A DNA stretch of 64,000 bases from Natrinema hispanicum (GTDB lineage: Archaea > Halobacteriota > Halobacteria > Halobacteriales > Natrialbaceae): contig NZ_FOIC01000015.1 of NCBI RefSeq assembly GCF_900111485.1, forward strand, positions 18,882 to 82,881, written 5' to 3'. The position numbers and the translations under genes were made by a program. Numbering within the stretch: the first letter of the stretch is position 1; the number at the start of each line of letters is the position of its first letter. The notes below the pieces were generated by a model. That model was not told where the DNA came from. It did not search any database and saw only the letters and a list, made by a program, of their open reading frames with translations. Positions 27,286 to 35,184 of the stretch are shown here, piece after piece.

Positions 27286-27770
27286 CTCGAGACGCCCGCC
27301 CACGCGAGCGCGCGACCGACGAGCGCACGCGAACGATCGACTGGGCAACACTCAGCCACGTGGTGACGCCGCAGGCGCTGCGCTATCGGGCGATCGACGT
27401 CGGCGTGTCGACGGACAAACGGCGGTACGAACCCGGCGAGCCGGTCGAGATCACGATCACGTTTCGCAACCGGCTTCCGATCCCGATCCGGATTCGGACG
27501 GATTCGCCGAACTACTGGTACTGGACCGTCGACGGACTCCGATCGGCGTCACAGGTGCCTCGAGCGGTGCCCGACCGGCCCGCCGCGTTTTCGTTCACGC
27601 GGCGTGAACGCAAACGCTTCCAGCGGCAGTGGCACCAGCGAATGCAGGTCAGCGAAGACGACTGGCAGCCGGTCGATCCCGGTCGGTACACGATCGCAGT
27701 CGGCCTCACGCGTTCGGATGCTGCTGCTCATGGACTCGTTGACACTGCTGTCATCGAAATTGTCAGCTAA
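27282..27770 (+). CDS. Small Ig-fold-like protein at the end of the ABC operon (BsuPI-like)
   Basis: A 162-residue cytoplasmic protein. The centre has a beta-rich pattern, VGVSTDKRRYEPGEPVEITITF followed by RNRLPIPIRI and later PVDPGRYTIAVGL, recalling BsuPI-type proteinase inhibitor or Ig-like folds. No signal peptide. It overlaps dppF by 4 nt, so it belongs to the transporter operon; a role in peptide handling can be guessed but not shown. Confidence 0.65.
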
Positions 27771-27869
27771 CGTGGTGGTTTCGACGGCACGGTTGCAACG
27801 AAGCTGCCCCTTGGCTCAAACTGTACCGGTGCTATGGTTGGCGCTCACGAGTTTGTTTGTGCCAAAACA

Positions 27870-27890
27870 TAGCGGGAGGTAGATTTGAAC
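27870..27890 (-). repeat. Detached 21-bp copy of the tRNA-iMet 3' end (att-like)
   Basis: These 21 bp are identical to 28011-28031, the discriminator, 3' acceptor strand and part of the T arm of tRNA-Met, 141 bp away. The shared T-arm word also occurs inverted at about 27928-27937 (GTTCAAATCT). The DNA between holds low-complexity CTCGTCG/CGCTTCGCTCC tracts and an inverted GACGAATTC/GAATTCGTC pair. Such a duplication is what site-specific integration at a tRNA 3' end leaves behind. The rest of 27771-28010 contains no ORF I can support. Confidence 0.65.
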
Positions 27891-28010
27891 CACGCCGACT
27901 TCGGTCGCTTCGCTCCCTCGTCGTCTAGTTCAAATCTACTCGTCGTATTTCGACGAATTCTGGACTCGCTCCTCGCTCCACTCGTCGTTTGTCGTTGAAT
28001 TCGTCAAAAG

Positions 28011-28085
28011 TAGCGGGAGGTAGATTTGAACTACCGGTCTGCGGGTTATGAGCCCGCCGGAATCTCCTGGCTATCCCATCCCGCT
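28011..28085 (-). tRNA. Initiator tRNA-Met (anticodon CAT)
   Basis: On the minus strand the acceptor AGCGGGA pairs with TCCCGCT, the discriminator is A, and the anticodon stem GCGGG/CCCGC encloses the loop CTCATAA. The A1-U72 pair and the three consecutive G-C pairs of the anticodon stem mark it as the initiator tRNA. No CCA is encoded and no intron is seen. Its 3' end is duplicated downstream. Confidence 0.95.
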
Positions 28086-28151
28086 ACCTGTTCATACCCG
28101 AGTCGCCTAGTTAAGGGTTGTGATTCGGGTGCCGTATGCGGGTTTCTCCCG

Positions 28152-28598
28152 TCAGTCCTGATGGACCTGCCACGTATAGAGGCTCTCACAGGTGTAGTTA
28201 ACGAAGAAGCCGACGCCGATCCCGACGACGTTCGCCAGCACATACCAGATCGCAAACCGGCGAACCAGAACAGCTAGTACCGCCAGCGTCACGAGAAACC
28301 CACCGAATCGGACCACGTTTGAACGCAGGAATCGCTTCCCCAGGGGTCGAAAGCCACTCTTTCCGTAGTCAGAGAACGTCCATCGTTCGTTGATCGCAAA
28401 GATCACCGCGATGCCGAGCTCCCAAGAGAGCACTTTCGCGATGACCGGACCGAGAACTGTCACCTCGACTAACAACACGAGAACCACATTGTCGACGGCC
28501 GCTCCGACGGCACCAACGCCGACGAACTGCCCGAATCGCGTCGTCGAACACAGCGCGCGAACCCGCATCCGGACGGCCTCTGACAGGGAATCACTCAT
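28152..28598 (-). CDS. GtrA-family membrane protein
   Basis: A 148-residue protein with four transmembrane helices. The family pattern is visible: FGQFVGVGAVGAAVDNVVLVL near residue 22, a central NERWTFSDYGKSGFRPLGKRFL loop, and FFVNYTCESLYTWQV at the C-terminus. GtrA proteins are linked to lipid-linked sugar transfer across the membrane. No glycosyltransferase gene is beside it, so its partner is unknown. Confidence 0.88.
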   Translation of the reverse strand: MSDSLSEAVRMRVRALCSTTRFGQFVGVGAVGAAVDNVVLVLLVEVTVLGPVIAKVLSWELGIAVIFAINERWTFSDYGKSGFRPLGKRFLRSNVVRFGGFLVTLAVLAVLVRRFAIWYVLANVVGIGVGFFVNYTCESLYTWQVHQD

Positions 28599-28786
28599 CG
28601 TCGTATTCGGTCTCGAGCGTACCCGTCACTGTCGACGGCTCGGATTTCCATCTTCCGGTCGCCGCGTAAAAATAGCAATTAAAATACAGATCTGCGAACT
28701 CGAGCACGCTGCCTGAATTGCCACTGGAAGCTGGTCATGGACGGACTGGGCGGACAGGACTCGGGACGAGGGTGTACCGATGTCGA

Positions 28787-29053
28787 TCAGATCGCGAGAT
28801 CGGCTTTCGGCCGGATAACTTCGACATCCTCGGCCTCGACATGGTCGACATCGAGGAAGTGTGGCATGTAGTTTCGCCGCTCGTAGTCCTCGTACTCGTC
28901 TTCCTCGCCGACGGTACACCAGAGCTGGACCCGGTCGGGACCGTGGTACTCGCCGTTTCTGTTGATCCCAAAACAGACCACTTCCGACTCCCCGTATCGG
29001 ATGATCGCCCCATTTCGAATGCCGGGATCGCCGTGGATGATGAGCTGCTTCAT
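28787..29053 (-). CDS. HAH_0734-family haloarchaeal protein
   Basis: An 88-residue acidic protein beginning MKQLIIHGDPGIRNGAIIRYG with a VQLWCTVG segment and a YERRNYMPHFLDVDHV segment. It matches the small haloarchaeal family known as HAH_0734. Function unknown. It is transcribed divergently from the eL42 operon, a position where I recall it often being found. Confidence 0.75.
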   Translation of the reverse strand: MKQLIIHGDPGIRNGAIIRYGESEVVCFGINRNGEYHGPDRVQLWCTVGEEDEYEDYERRNYMPHFLDVDHVEAEDVEVIRPKADLAI

Positions 29054-29210
29054 GCCTTCAGCTTCACAGGAGAGCGGATTAAACGCTTCGGAGGCTGCTG
29101 TCGCCTCGCAAGCCGGACGACGGAGCGCAGCCTCGTCTGCAAGTCAACAGCGAGCGTGGCAGGCCAGCGCGTCGTCGCCAGTGGGCGGTGGCCCGGCGGC
29201 TATCAAACGG

Positions 29211-29218
29211 TTTTTAAA
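29211..29218 (+). promoter_or_regulatory. TATA box of the eL42-eS27-aIF2alpha operon
   Basis: TTTTTAAA lies about 40 nt before ATG 29254, implying a short leader; GTGAG shortly before the ATG may act as a ribosome-binding site. Confidence 0.45.
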
Positions 29219-29253
29219 CAGCGCTGCCATAGGCCACAGCAAGTGAGATAACC

Positions 29254-29535
29254 ATGCAGATGCCACGCCGATTCAATACGTACTGCCCGCACTGCAACGA
29301 ACACCACGAACACGAAGTCGAAAAGTCCCGCACCGGCCGCTCCTCGGGTATGAAATGGGACGCTCGCCGTACCCGGCGCAACAGCGCGTCGATCGGGAAC
29401 TCCGGTCGCTTCTCGAAGGTGCCCGGTGGCGAGAAGCCAACCAAGAAGACCGACCTCAAGTACCGCTGCAACGAATGTGGCAAGGCCCACCTCCGCGAGG
29501 GATGGCGCGCTGGCCGACTCGAGTTCCAGGAGTGA
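29254..29535 (+). CDS. rpl44e: Large-subunit ribosomal protein eL42 (L44e)
   Basis: A 93-residue basic ribosomal protein near the E site of the large subunit. N-terminal [24 protein letters not shown] carries the first CxxC, and [21 protein letters not shown] the second, together forming a zinc finger. Length is typical. First gene of a translation operon; eS27 follows after 5 nt. Confidence 0.95.
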   Translation: MQMPRRFNTYCPHCNEHHEHEVEKSRTGRSSGMKWDARRTRRNSASIGNSGRFSKVPGGEKPTKKTDLKYRCNECGKAHLREGWRAGRLEFQE

Positions 29536-29540
29536 TTTCA

Positions 29541-29714
29541 ATGGCAGGAAACTTCTACAGCGTCCGATGCGGTGACTGCGAGAACGAACAGACCGTCTTC
29601 GGCAAGGCCTCCACGGAGGTCGCCTGTGCCGTCTGTGGCACGACGCTTGCGCGACCGACCGGCGGCAAAGCCGAGATCGAACACGAGATCATCGACACAG
29701 TCGAGTCACGATGA
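29541..29714 (+). CDS. rps27e: Small-subunit ribosomal protein eS27 (S27e)
   Basis: A 57-residue zinc ribosomal protein starting [21 protein letters not shown], with the second cysteine pair in [19 protein letters not shown] 29541 is the only start giving the family N-terminus. Its TGA overlaps the ATG of aIF2alpha (ATGA), giving tight coupling. Confidence 0.95.
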   Translation: MAGNFYSVRCGDCENEQTVFGKASTEVACAVCGTTLARPTGGKAEIEHEIIDTVESR

Positions 29715-30511
29715 AATACAGCGGCTGGCCCGACCCCGGCGAACTCGTCGTCGGCAAGATCGACGAAATCGAGGACTTCGGTGTCTTCGTCGATCTCGAG
29801 GAGTACGAGGACAAACGCGGACTGATCCACATCTCCGAGGTCGCAAGCGGCTGGATCAAAAACGTCCGCGATCACGTCCGCGAGGGCCAGATCGTCGTCT
29901 GTAAGGTCCTGGATGTCGACGAGAGCTCCCAGCAGATCGACCTCTCGCTGAAAGACGTCAACGACCACCAGCGCTCCGACAAGATTCAGGAGTGGAAAAA
30001 CGAGCAGAAGGCCGACAACTGGATGGAACTGGCCTTCGGCGACGAAATCGACGACGAGGCCTACACCGCGATCGCCAACGAACTGATCGGGGCCCACGGA
30101 AGCCTCTACGACGGCTTCAAGCAGGCCGCAATCCACGGTGAGGAAGCTCTCGAGGACACCGATCTAGCCGACGACGAGATCGACGCGATCGTCGAGACGG
30201 CCCGCGAGAACGTCTCGGTCCCCTACGTCAACGTCACTGGCTATGTCGACTTAGAGAACCCCTCGCCAAGCGGCGTCGACGGTATCCGCGAGGCTCTCGA
30301 GGCTGCCGAAGGCAATGGCGGGGTGCCCGAAGAAGTCGACCTCGAAGTGAGCTACGTCGGCGCACCCGAGTACCGCATCGAGGTCCAAGCACCCAACTAC
30401 AAGACCGCCGAGTCCCAGCTCGAGGACAGCGCTGACCGCGCGATCGCCGCGATCGAAGGTCACGACGGCAGCGGCGAGTACCACCGCGAGCGACGCACCG
30501 ACGACGAGTAA
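29711..30511 (+). CDS. Translation initiation factor aIF2 subunit alpha
   Basis: A 266-residue subunit of the factor that brings initiator tRNA to the small ribosomal subunit. The S1 RNA-binding domain occupies residues 9-85 ([40 protein letters not shown]). A helical domain and the C-terminal alpha-beta domain that contacts the gamma subunit follow. Its stop codon shares one base with the Nop10 start. The initiator tRNA gene itself lies 1.6 kb away. Confidence 0.95.
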   Translation: MKYSGWPDPGELVVGKIDEIEDFGVFVDLEEYEDKRGLIHISEVASGWIKNVRDHVREGQIVVCKVLDVDESSQQIDLSLKDVNDHQRSDKIQEWKNEQKADNWMELAFGDEIDDEAYTAIANELIGAHGSLYDGFKQAAIHGEEALEDTDLADDEIDAIVETARENVSVPYVNVTGYVDLENPSPSGVDGIREALEAAEGNGGVPEEVDLEVSYVGAPEYRIEVQAPNYKTAESQLEDSADRAIAAIEGHDGSGEYHRERRTDDE

Positions 30512-30690
30512 TGAAATCGGATATCCGGGTGTGCTCGGCGTGGCAGACGGCCCACGACCGCCCGGTGTATACCCTTTCTGAGACCTGTCCTGACTGCGGT
30601 GCCGACGCCGAAAACAGCGCGCCGGCACCGTTCGATCCCGACGATCCTCACGGCGAGTACCGACGCGCTCTTAAACGTCGCCATCGCTGA
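30511..30690 (+). CDS. nop10: H/ACA ribonucleoprotein protein Nop10
   Basis: A 59-residue component of the archaeal pseudouridylation complex. [11 protein letters not shown] starts the protein, followed by PVYTLSETCPDCGAD (YTL and CPxCG motif) and PFDPDDPHGEYRRALKRR, the family's RNA/Cbf5-contacting end. It directly follows aIF2alpha with a 1-nt overlap, the classic archaeal gene order. Confidence 0.93.
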   Translation: MKSDIRVCSAWQTAHDRPVYTLSETCPDCGADAENSAPAPFDPDDPHGEYRRALKRRHR

Positions 30691-30696
30691 TACGGT

Positions 30697-31464
30697 ATGG
30701 ACGAACTCGAGATCGACGCAGTCGCCGAGGTCGAACTGGACGACCCCGTCCTCGTCGAGGGGTTGCCGGGGGTTGGACACGTCGGCACGCTCGCCGTCGA
30801 GCACTTGCTCGAGGAACTCGAAGGCGAGAGCACGCTCGTCCGACGGGTCTACTCCCGCGAGTTCCCGCCGCAAGTGAGCATCGAGAACGGCGTCTCGGAA
30901 CTGACCTGTGCTGAGGTCTACGCTGTCGACGTTCCCGACGGCAGGGACCTCCTCCTTTTGACTGGCGATCATCAGGCCCAGAGCAACGCCGGTCACTACA
31001 CGCTGACCGACGCCTTCCTCGACATCGCCGCGGCGTTCGGCGCGACGGAAGTCTATGCACTCGGTGGCGTCCCGACCGGTGAACTCATCGACGAGTACGC
31101 CGTCGTCGGGGCCGTCAGCGACGAGTCGTTGCTCGAGGGACTCGAGGACGCTGGCGTCGAGTTCCGCGATGACGAACCCGCCGGCGGCATCGTCGGCGTC
31201 TCCGGGCTCTTGCTGGGACTCGGCGAGCGCCGTGGTTTCGATGCGGCCTGCCTGATGGGCGAGACCAGTGGCTATCTCGTCGATCCGAAAAGCGCTCGAT
31301 CGGTGCTCGAGGTGCTTGCGGACATCCTCGGTTTCGACCTCGATTATGAATCCCTCGACGAGCGAGCCGACGAGATGGAAGACGTCATCGGCAAGATCCA
31401 GGAGATGGAACAGCAACAGAGCATGGACGTGCCGACCGACGACGACCTGCGCTACATCGGGTAA
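30697..31464 (+). CDS. PAC2-family proteasome assembly chaperone homologue
   Basis: A 255-residue cytoplasmic protein. N-terminal VLVEGLPGVGHVGTLAVEHL is the PAC2 family start, and DLLLLTGDHQAQSNAGHYTL and YALGGVPTGEL are further conserved loops. The C-terminus is a charged helix ending DDLRYIG; it has no canonical HbYX ending, the proteasome-docking tail seen in some relatives. Six bases after nop10, in the same operon; the link between translation and proteasome genes is common in archaea. Confidence 0.88.
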   Translation: MDELEIDAVAEVELDDPVLVEGLPGVGHVGTLAVEHLLEELEGESTLVRRVYSREFPPQVSIENGVSELTCAEVYAVDVPDGRDLLLLTGDHQAQSNAGHYTLTDAFLDIAAAFGATEVYALGGVPTGELIDEYAVVGAVSDESLLEGLEDAGVEFRDDEPAGGIVGVSGLLLGLGERRGFDAACLMGETSGYLVDPKSARSVLEVLADILGFDLDYESLDERADEMEDVIGKIQEMEQQQSMDVPTDDDLRYIG

Positions 31465-31557
31465 CGACTCGATTTGCTTCGTTCTTGCAGCCAGTTGTGT
31501 CGCTGAGTGAGCTGCACATTCTAGAACTGGGAGACGGGACTGACGGCCGGACCGCTT

Positions 31558-31637
31558 ATACGGTCTCCCGTCACTGTGTCCCGGCGCATCCGCGGCGGGG
31601 TATGGAGACGCCAGAACTGACCGGCGGGTGTCCGTAT
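31558..31637. repeat. Nested palindromic element, type A (copy 2)
   Basis: The outer arms ATACGGTCTCCC (31558-31569) and GGGTGTCCGTAT (31626-31637) pair at 10 of 12 positions, with GC-rich partly self-complementary sequence inside. As in copy 1, the right arm runs into the TGA of a minus-strand gene (reading TGATACGG). A GGGAGAC upstream near 31530 can compete for pairing with GTCTCCC. Confidence 0.6.
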
Positions 31638-32416
31638 CAGCCCTCGAGGACTTCGTAGGACACGTCGGCGTCACGCAGTGCATCGGTGACGCGGCCGACG
31701 GCGTCGGTCGTCGCGACGGCGGTGACTGCGAGGCCGTGACTTGCAGCGTCAGCCGCGACGTCACCAACGGCGAAGGTGACCGCAGGCTCAGTACCGGCCT
31801 GCCGGCAGGCGACGACGGCCTCGACACCGGTGGCGACGACGATATCGGCGTCGGCACACGCGCCGGTGACCGTCTCATCGTCGATCGCACGGCTGCCGCC
31901 GGTACGGATCGATGGCACCTGGAGGACGGTGACGGAGCCGGGCTCGAGCTCCATGACACCCTCGAAGCTGGTGACACCGACATCGGTCCCGGCTTCGGCG
32001 TCGCTGGTCGCGATCCCGGTCGCGGGACCCGCATTCCCTGGCGTAGCATGAAGCAGGCCGTTCTCAACGGTCAGCGAGACCGTCTCGCCCTCCTCGATGT
32101 CGTCGGTAGCGATGTACGCATCCTCGCTCATCGCGCCGAGGACGTCGCCGGTGACGTGGTCGGCGAACCGACGAACGTCGTCGGCAGCACGGAAGAGCCA
32201 GTCGACGCCTTCGCGAGTGACGCGATAGCGAGAGCGGCCTTCCTTTTCGACGAATCCTTCCTCGACGAGTTCGCGAATGTATTCGCTGACGGCCTGACTC
32301 GTTACGCCGACTTCCTCGGCGATCTCACCCTGGCTGACCGCGGGCTGGCGCTCGGCGATCTGGACGAGAATCCGGAACCGCGTCGCGGCCCGCTTGTTGT
32401 CGAGGACGTCGACCAT
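31637..32416 (-). CDS. MarR-like winged-helix regulator with C-terminal sensor-like domain (DUF7839 type)
   Basis: A 259-residue haloarchaeal regulator. The winged helix is at residues 8-75 (KRAATRFRILVQIAERQPAV, SQGEIAEEVGVTSQAVSEYI, then LVEEGFVEKEGRSRYRVT). The C-terminal half (from residue 110) is an alpha/beta domain rich in Val/Thr/Asp with motifs such as TGIATSDAEAGTDVGVTSFEG, probably ligand-binding. ATG 32416 is preferred over 32512 because it gives the compact family N-terminus. Divergent from archaeosortase A with about 110 bp between, so it might regulate that gene. Confidence 0.8.
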   Translation of the reverse strand: MVDVLDNKRAATRFRILVQIAERQPAVSQGEIAEEVGVTSQAVSEYIRELVEEGFVEKEGRSRYRVTREGVDWLFRAADDVRRFADHVTGDVLGAMSEDAYIATDDIEEGETVSLTVENGLLHATPGNAGPATGIATSDAEAGTDVGVTSFEGVMELEPGSVTVLQVPSIRTGGSRAIDDETVTGACADADIVVATGVEAVVACRQAGTEPAVTFAVGDVAADAASHGLAVTAVATTDAVGRVTDALRDADVSYEVLEG

Positions 32417-32527
32417 ACCGCTATATTTCGGTGCGCGGCAAAAAGGGACGCGGTCGGCCCGCTGTGTCGATCGGCCGTACCGAGGCGTCAAGTTGATAGC
32501 CGGAGAGACCATCGGATTGAGGTGAAC

Positions 32528-33514
32528 ATGCCGACCCTACCCGCGTCGACAGCGGTGACTATCGGTTCGATTCCGCTCGGAGACGTCCTCGCCTGGACCG
32601 CGATCGGCGCGTTCGTCGCAGCGATGCTCCTCGAGTGGCGCGGTTTCGTCGATCCTGCACGCTATCTCGCCGCAGGTGCCTGGGTCGTCTTCGGCCTCTT
32701 CTGGCTGACGATGGTCCCACACTACTATCTCGAGGTCAAAAGCCCGATTCAGACGCTGCTGACACTGGCTGCACTGCCGTTGTCCGTCTATGCCGGGTAT
32801 CTGCTCGTTCAGGGACGAGAGTCACTGCTCGTACTGTCGAATGCCGTCGCGTTCATGGGTCTTTTCTATCTGCCCGCGGAGACGATCCCCGTCGTTCGCA
32901 CGTGGCTGATCGAGACGACGGCCGCCCAGACGCATTTCGGGATGGAACTGTTCGGCTACAGTCCCGGCATCATCGAAGGGAGCAACGGCTACATGAGCAA
33001 GTTCGGGTTCGATCCCAACGAGACGGTGACCGGCCGGACGACCTACATTATCATGTCCTGTACCGGCATCGGCAGCATGGCCATCTTCGGCGGCCTCATC
33101 GCAGCGGTCGACGCACCGTTCAAGCGGAAGGTCACACCCTTCGTGCTCTCGATCGGCGTCATCTGGTTTCTGAATCTCGTCCGGAACGTCTTCATCGGGC
33201 TGGCCTCGCCGTGGGGCTGGTTCCAGCAGGACATCCTCGTCTACTTCGTCACGGAGTTCATGGGCGCACCCGCCGACCGAACCTCCTATCTCGTCGCCCA
33301 CAACTTCATCGCCCAGTCGCTGTCGATCGTCGCCTTGCTTGGCATTACGTACCTTGTCGTCCGCCTGCTCCCCGAAGTGCTCGAGCCCCTCGAGGAAGTC
33401 ATCTACATCCTGACCGGGACGGAGTACGACCTCGCGGACGCCCTCGGCACGGACGTTCAGGGCGAGACCGACGCGGCGGCACGCACGGCCCGCTCCGAAA
33501 CGGGCGATGACTGA
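32528..33514 (+). CDS. artA: Archaeosortase A
   Basis: A 328-residue membrane protease/transpeptidase that removes PGF-CTERM tails from S-layer and other surface proteins and attaches lipid. About eight transmembrane segments. Catalytic Cys178 is in TTYIIMSCTGIGSMAIFGG, Arg219 in NLVRNVFIGLA, and a third polar site is in DRTSYLVAHNF (Arg251 and His258 are candidates). ATG 32528 has a GAGGTGA ribosome-binding site; longer in-frame starts would run through the opposite-strand regulator. The C-terminal acidic tail overlaps the next gene by 8 nt. Confidence 0.92.
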   Translation: MPTLPASTAVTIGSIPLGDVLAWTAIGAFVAAMLLEWRGFVDPARYLAAGAWVVFGLFWLTMVPHYYLEVKSPIQTLLTLAALPLSVYAGYLLVQGRESLLVLSNAVAFMGLFYLPAETIPVVRTWLIETTAAQTHFGMELFGYSPGIIEGSNGYMSKFGFDPNETVTGRTTYIIMSCTGIGSMAIFGGLIAAVDAPFKRKVTPFVLSIGVIWFLNLVRNVFIGLASPWGWFQQDILVYFVTEFMGAPADRTSYLVAHNFIAQSLSIVALLGITYLVVRLLPEVLEPLEEVIYILTGTEYDLADALGTDVQGETDAAARTARSETGDD

Positions 33515-34226
33515 CACCGGCGTCGAGATCGACGTTCCGTTTGCCGTCCACGACCGCGCTGTCTTCGTTCCCGCTGCCGAGACGCTCGTCCTCGCGGACG
33601 TTCACCTCGGGAAAGCAGCCGCCTCGAGCGTCGACGCCCCGATCGACGACGGTGCCGACGTTTGCGACAGACTCGCGGACCTACTCGTGGCGACCGAGCC
33701 GAGCACGGTTGTCGTTGCGGGCGACCTGTTAGACTCGTTTTCGCGCCTTCCACGCGGCGTCGAACGCGATCTCGAGCGACTGATCGATGTCGTCAACGCG
33801 GCTGAAGCCGAGTTGGTCGTCACGCCTGGCAATCACGACACGATGCTCGAGGCTGCCTTCGACGGCGAGACAGCACTCGAATACGAACTGGCCGACGGCG
33901 AGACAGTGGTCTGTCACGGCCACGAGCGCCCGGAGACGACAGCCGAGCGGTACGTTGTCGGTCACGATCATCCCGCGCTGTCGATCGAGGGGAGCAAACG
34001 ACCGTGTGTCCTCTATGGCCCCGATGCCTACGAGGGTGCGGACGTGCTCGTCCTTCCCGCGTTTACCCGACTCGCCGCTGGCGCGACCGTCAATAGAATG
34101 GCTGGCCGCGAGTTTCAGACGCCGCTCGTCCGGAACGCAGACGAGTTCTATCCCGCGGTTCGGGACGACTCGAGCGGCGAGACGCTGTGGTTTCCGCCGC
34201 TGGGAGAACTCCGAAAACTGCTGTGA
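33507..34226 (+). CDS. SbcD/Mre11-related metallophosphoesterase
   Basis: A 239-residue enzyme with calcineurin-like motifs: LVLADVHLGKAA (D-x-H) near residue 28, VVVAGDLLDSF (GD) near residue 71, VVTPGNHDTML (GNHD) near residue 107, and VVCHGHERPE plus VVGHDHPALS near residues 134 and 152. It fits the archaeal single-domain phosphoesterases distantly related to Mre11. Translationally coupled to archaeosortase A by an 8-nt overlap; a functional link is unproven. Confidence 0.85.
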   Translation: MTDTGVEIDVPFAVHDRAVFVPAAETLVLADVHLGKAAASSVDAPIDDGADVCDRLADLLVATEPSTVVVAGDLLDSFSRLPRGVERDLERLIDVVNAAEAELVVTPGNHDTMLEAAFDGETALEYELADGETVVCHGHERPETTAERYVVGHDHPALSIEGSKRPCVLYGPDAYEGADVLVLPAFTRLAAGATVNRMAGREFQTPLVRNADEFYPAVRDDSSGETLWFPPLGELRKLL

Positions 34227-34264
34227 ACCAGCTGTGAGCGCACGTCGGCTGCGTTCCGACGCGC

Positions 34265-35122
34265 TCACTCGACCGGTGGTTCGGCGTCGGTGATCGAGAC
34301 GTCGCCGTTCTCGAGGGTCACGTCGTAGGCACGCCGATAGCCGGCGTTGAGACAGGGCGTGCCGGCGACTGTTTCGACGCCTTCGGCCTCGTGAATGTGT
34401 CCGCACGCGACGAACGAAATGTCGTGATCGGCCAGCAGGTTCCTGAGTGCGATCGATCCCCAGTGGCGACCGCCGATACGGGGGACGGACTCGGCGACCC
34501 GATCGAGCGTGGTGTTGAACGGTGGGACGTGTGTGAGTCCGATCGTCCCGTGGCTGTCCTCGTCAGCCGTCGCGAGCGACGTCAGCGTCTCGTATCCATC
34601 ACTGTAGGTGGCAAACTGCTGGTCGAACCCCTCGAGTCGGTCGCACAACGCGGCGGCAGCTTCCGTGTCATCACCTGTGGCACGGTCGAGCGTTCGCGCG
34701 AGCCACGCGTCGGGGTCGTCGATCCCAGTCATCTCGTCGGGATTGTATCGGACTTCCGGACCGTCGTCGAGCAGGTCGCTCCCGAAGCCAAAGGCGTGGT
34801 ATGAGCCGATATCGGCCGTCGCTCGGTGCAGGTTCCGTCCCCCTGTCGAACCGTCGATGAACTCTTCGTGTCGATGATGATCGTGGTTTCCGGGGACCGT
34901 TAGAACTGGGACGTCGAGTTCGTCTAAGTGCTCGAAGAAGGCCGTCGCTTCCTCGAGTCCGACCAGTTCTTCTTGCTGCAGCGTCCCGTTTGCGACGCTC
35001 ACGCGAGAGTGAGCGACGTCGCCGACGGTGAGGACGGCGTCGAACCGCTCCCACGACGGGTGCGGGCGGCCGGCGTACCCGTCTTCGCCGAGGTGGAGAT
35101 CCCCGAGTACGAGTAGTTTCAT
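34265..35122 (-). CDS. Calcineurin-like metallophosphoesterase
   Basis: A 285-residue phosphoesterase. LLVLGDLHLGEDG opens the domain (D-x-H), LTVGDVAHSR, LTVPGNHDHHRHEEF (GNHD) near residue 97, IGLTHVPPFNT and VACGHIHEAEG (GHxH) near residue 240. A second, unrelated copy of this superfamily stands convergent with the SbcD-like gene 38 bp away. Substrate unknown. Confidence 0.85.
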   Translation of the reverse strand: MKLLVLGDLHLGEDGYAGRPHPSWERFDAVLTVGDVAHSRVSVANGTLQQEELVGLEEATAFFEHLDELDVPVLTVPGNHDHHRHEEFIDGSTGGRNLHRATADIGSYHAFGFGSDLLDDGPEVRYNPDEMTGIDDPDAWLARTLDRATGDDTEAAAALCDRLEGFDQQFATYSDGYETLTSLATADEDSHGTIGLTHVPPFNTTLDRVAESVPRIGGRHWGSIALRNLLADHDISFVACGHIHEAEGVETVAGTPCLNAGYRRAYDVTLENGDVSITDAEPPVE

Positions 35123-35184
35123 GAGAGAAATCAGACCGGAACGTCAGCGACCAGCGACTTAACGATTGCGTCGTGACCGGTCCG

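Noticed and set aside
30460..32067. A 535-codon minus-strand ORF through nop10, the PAC2 gene and part of the regulator
   Set aside because: Runs across several real genes and a palindromic repeat; Arg/Ser-rich start and no family features.
31628..33514. A 628-codon open frame covering the regulator and archaeosortase A
   Set aside because: Its first 300 codons are the antisense of the well-supported winged-helix gene (31637-32416). Only the part from ATG 32528, with a GAGGTGA site, matches archaeosortase.
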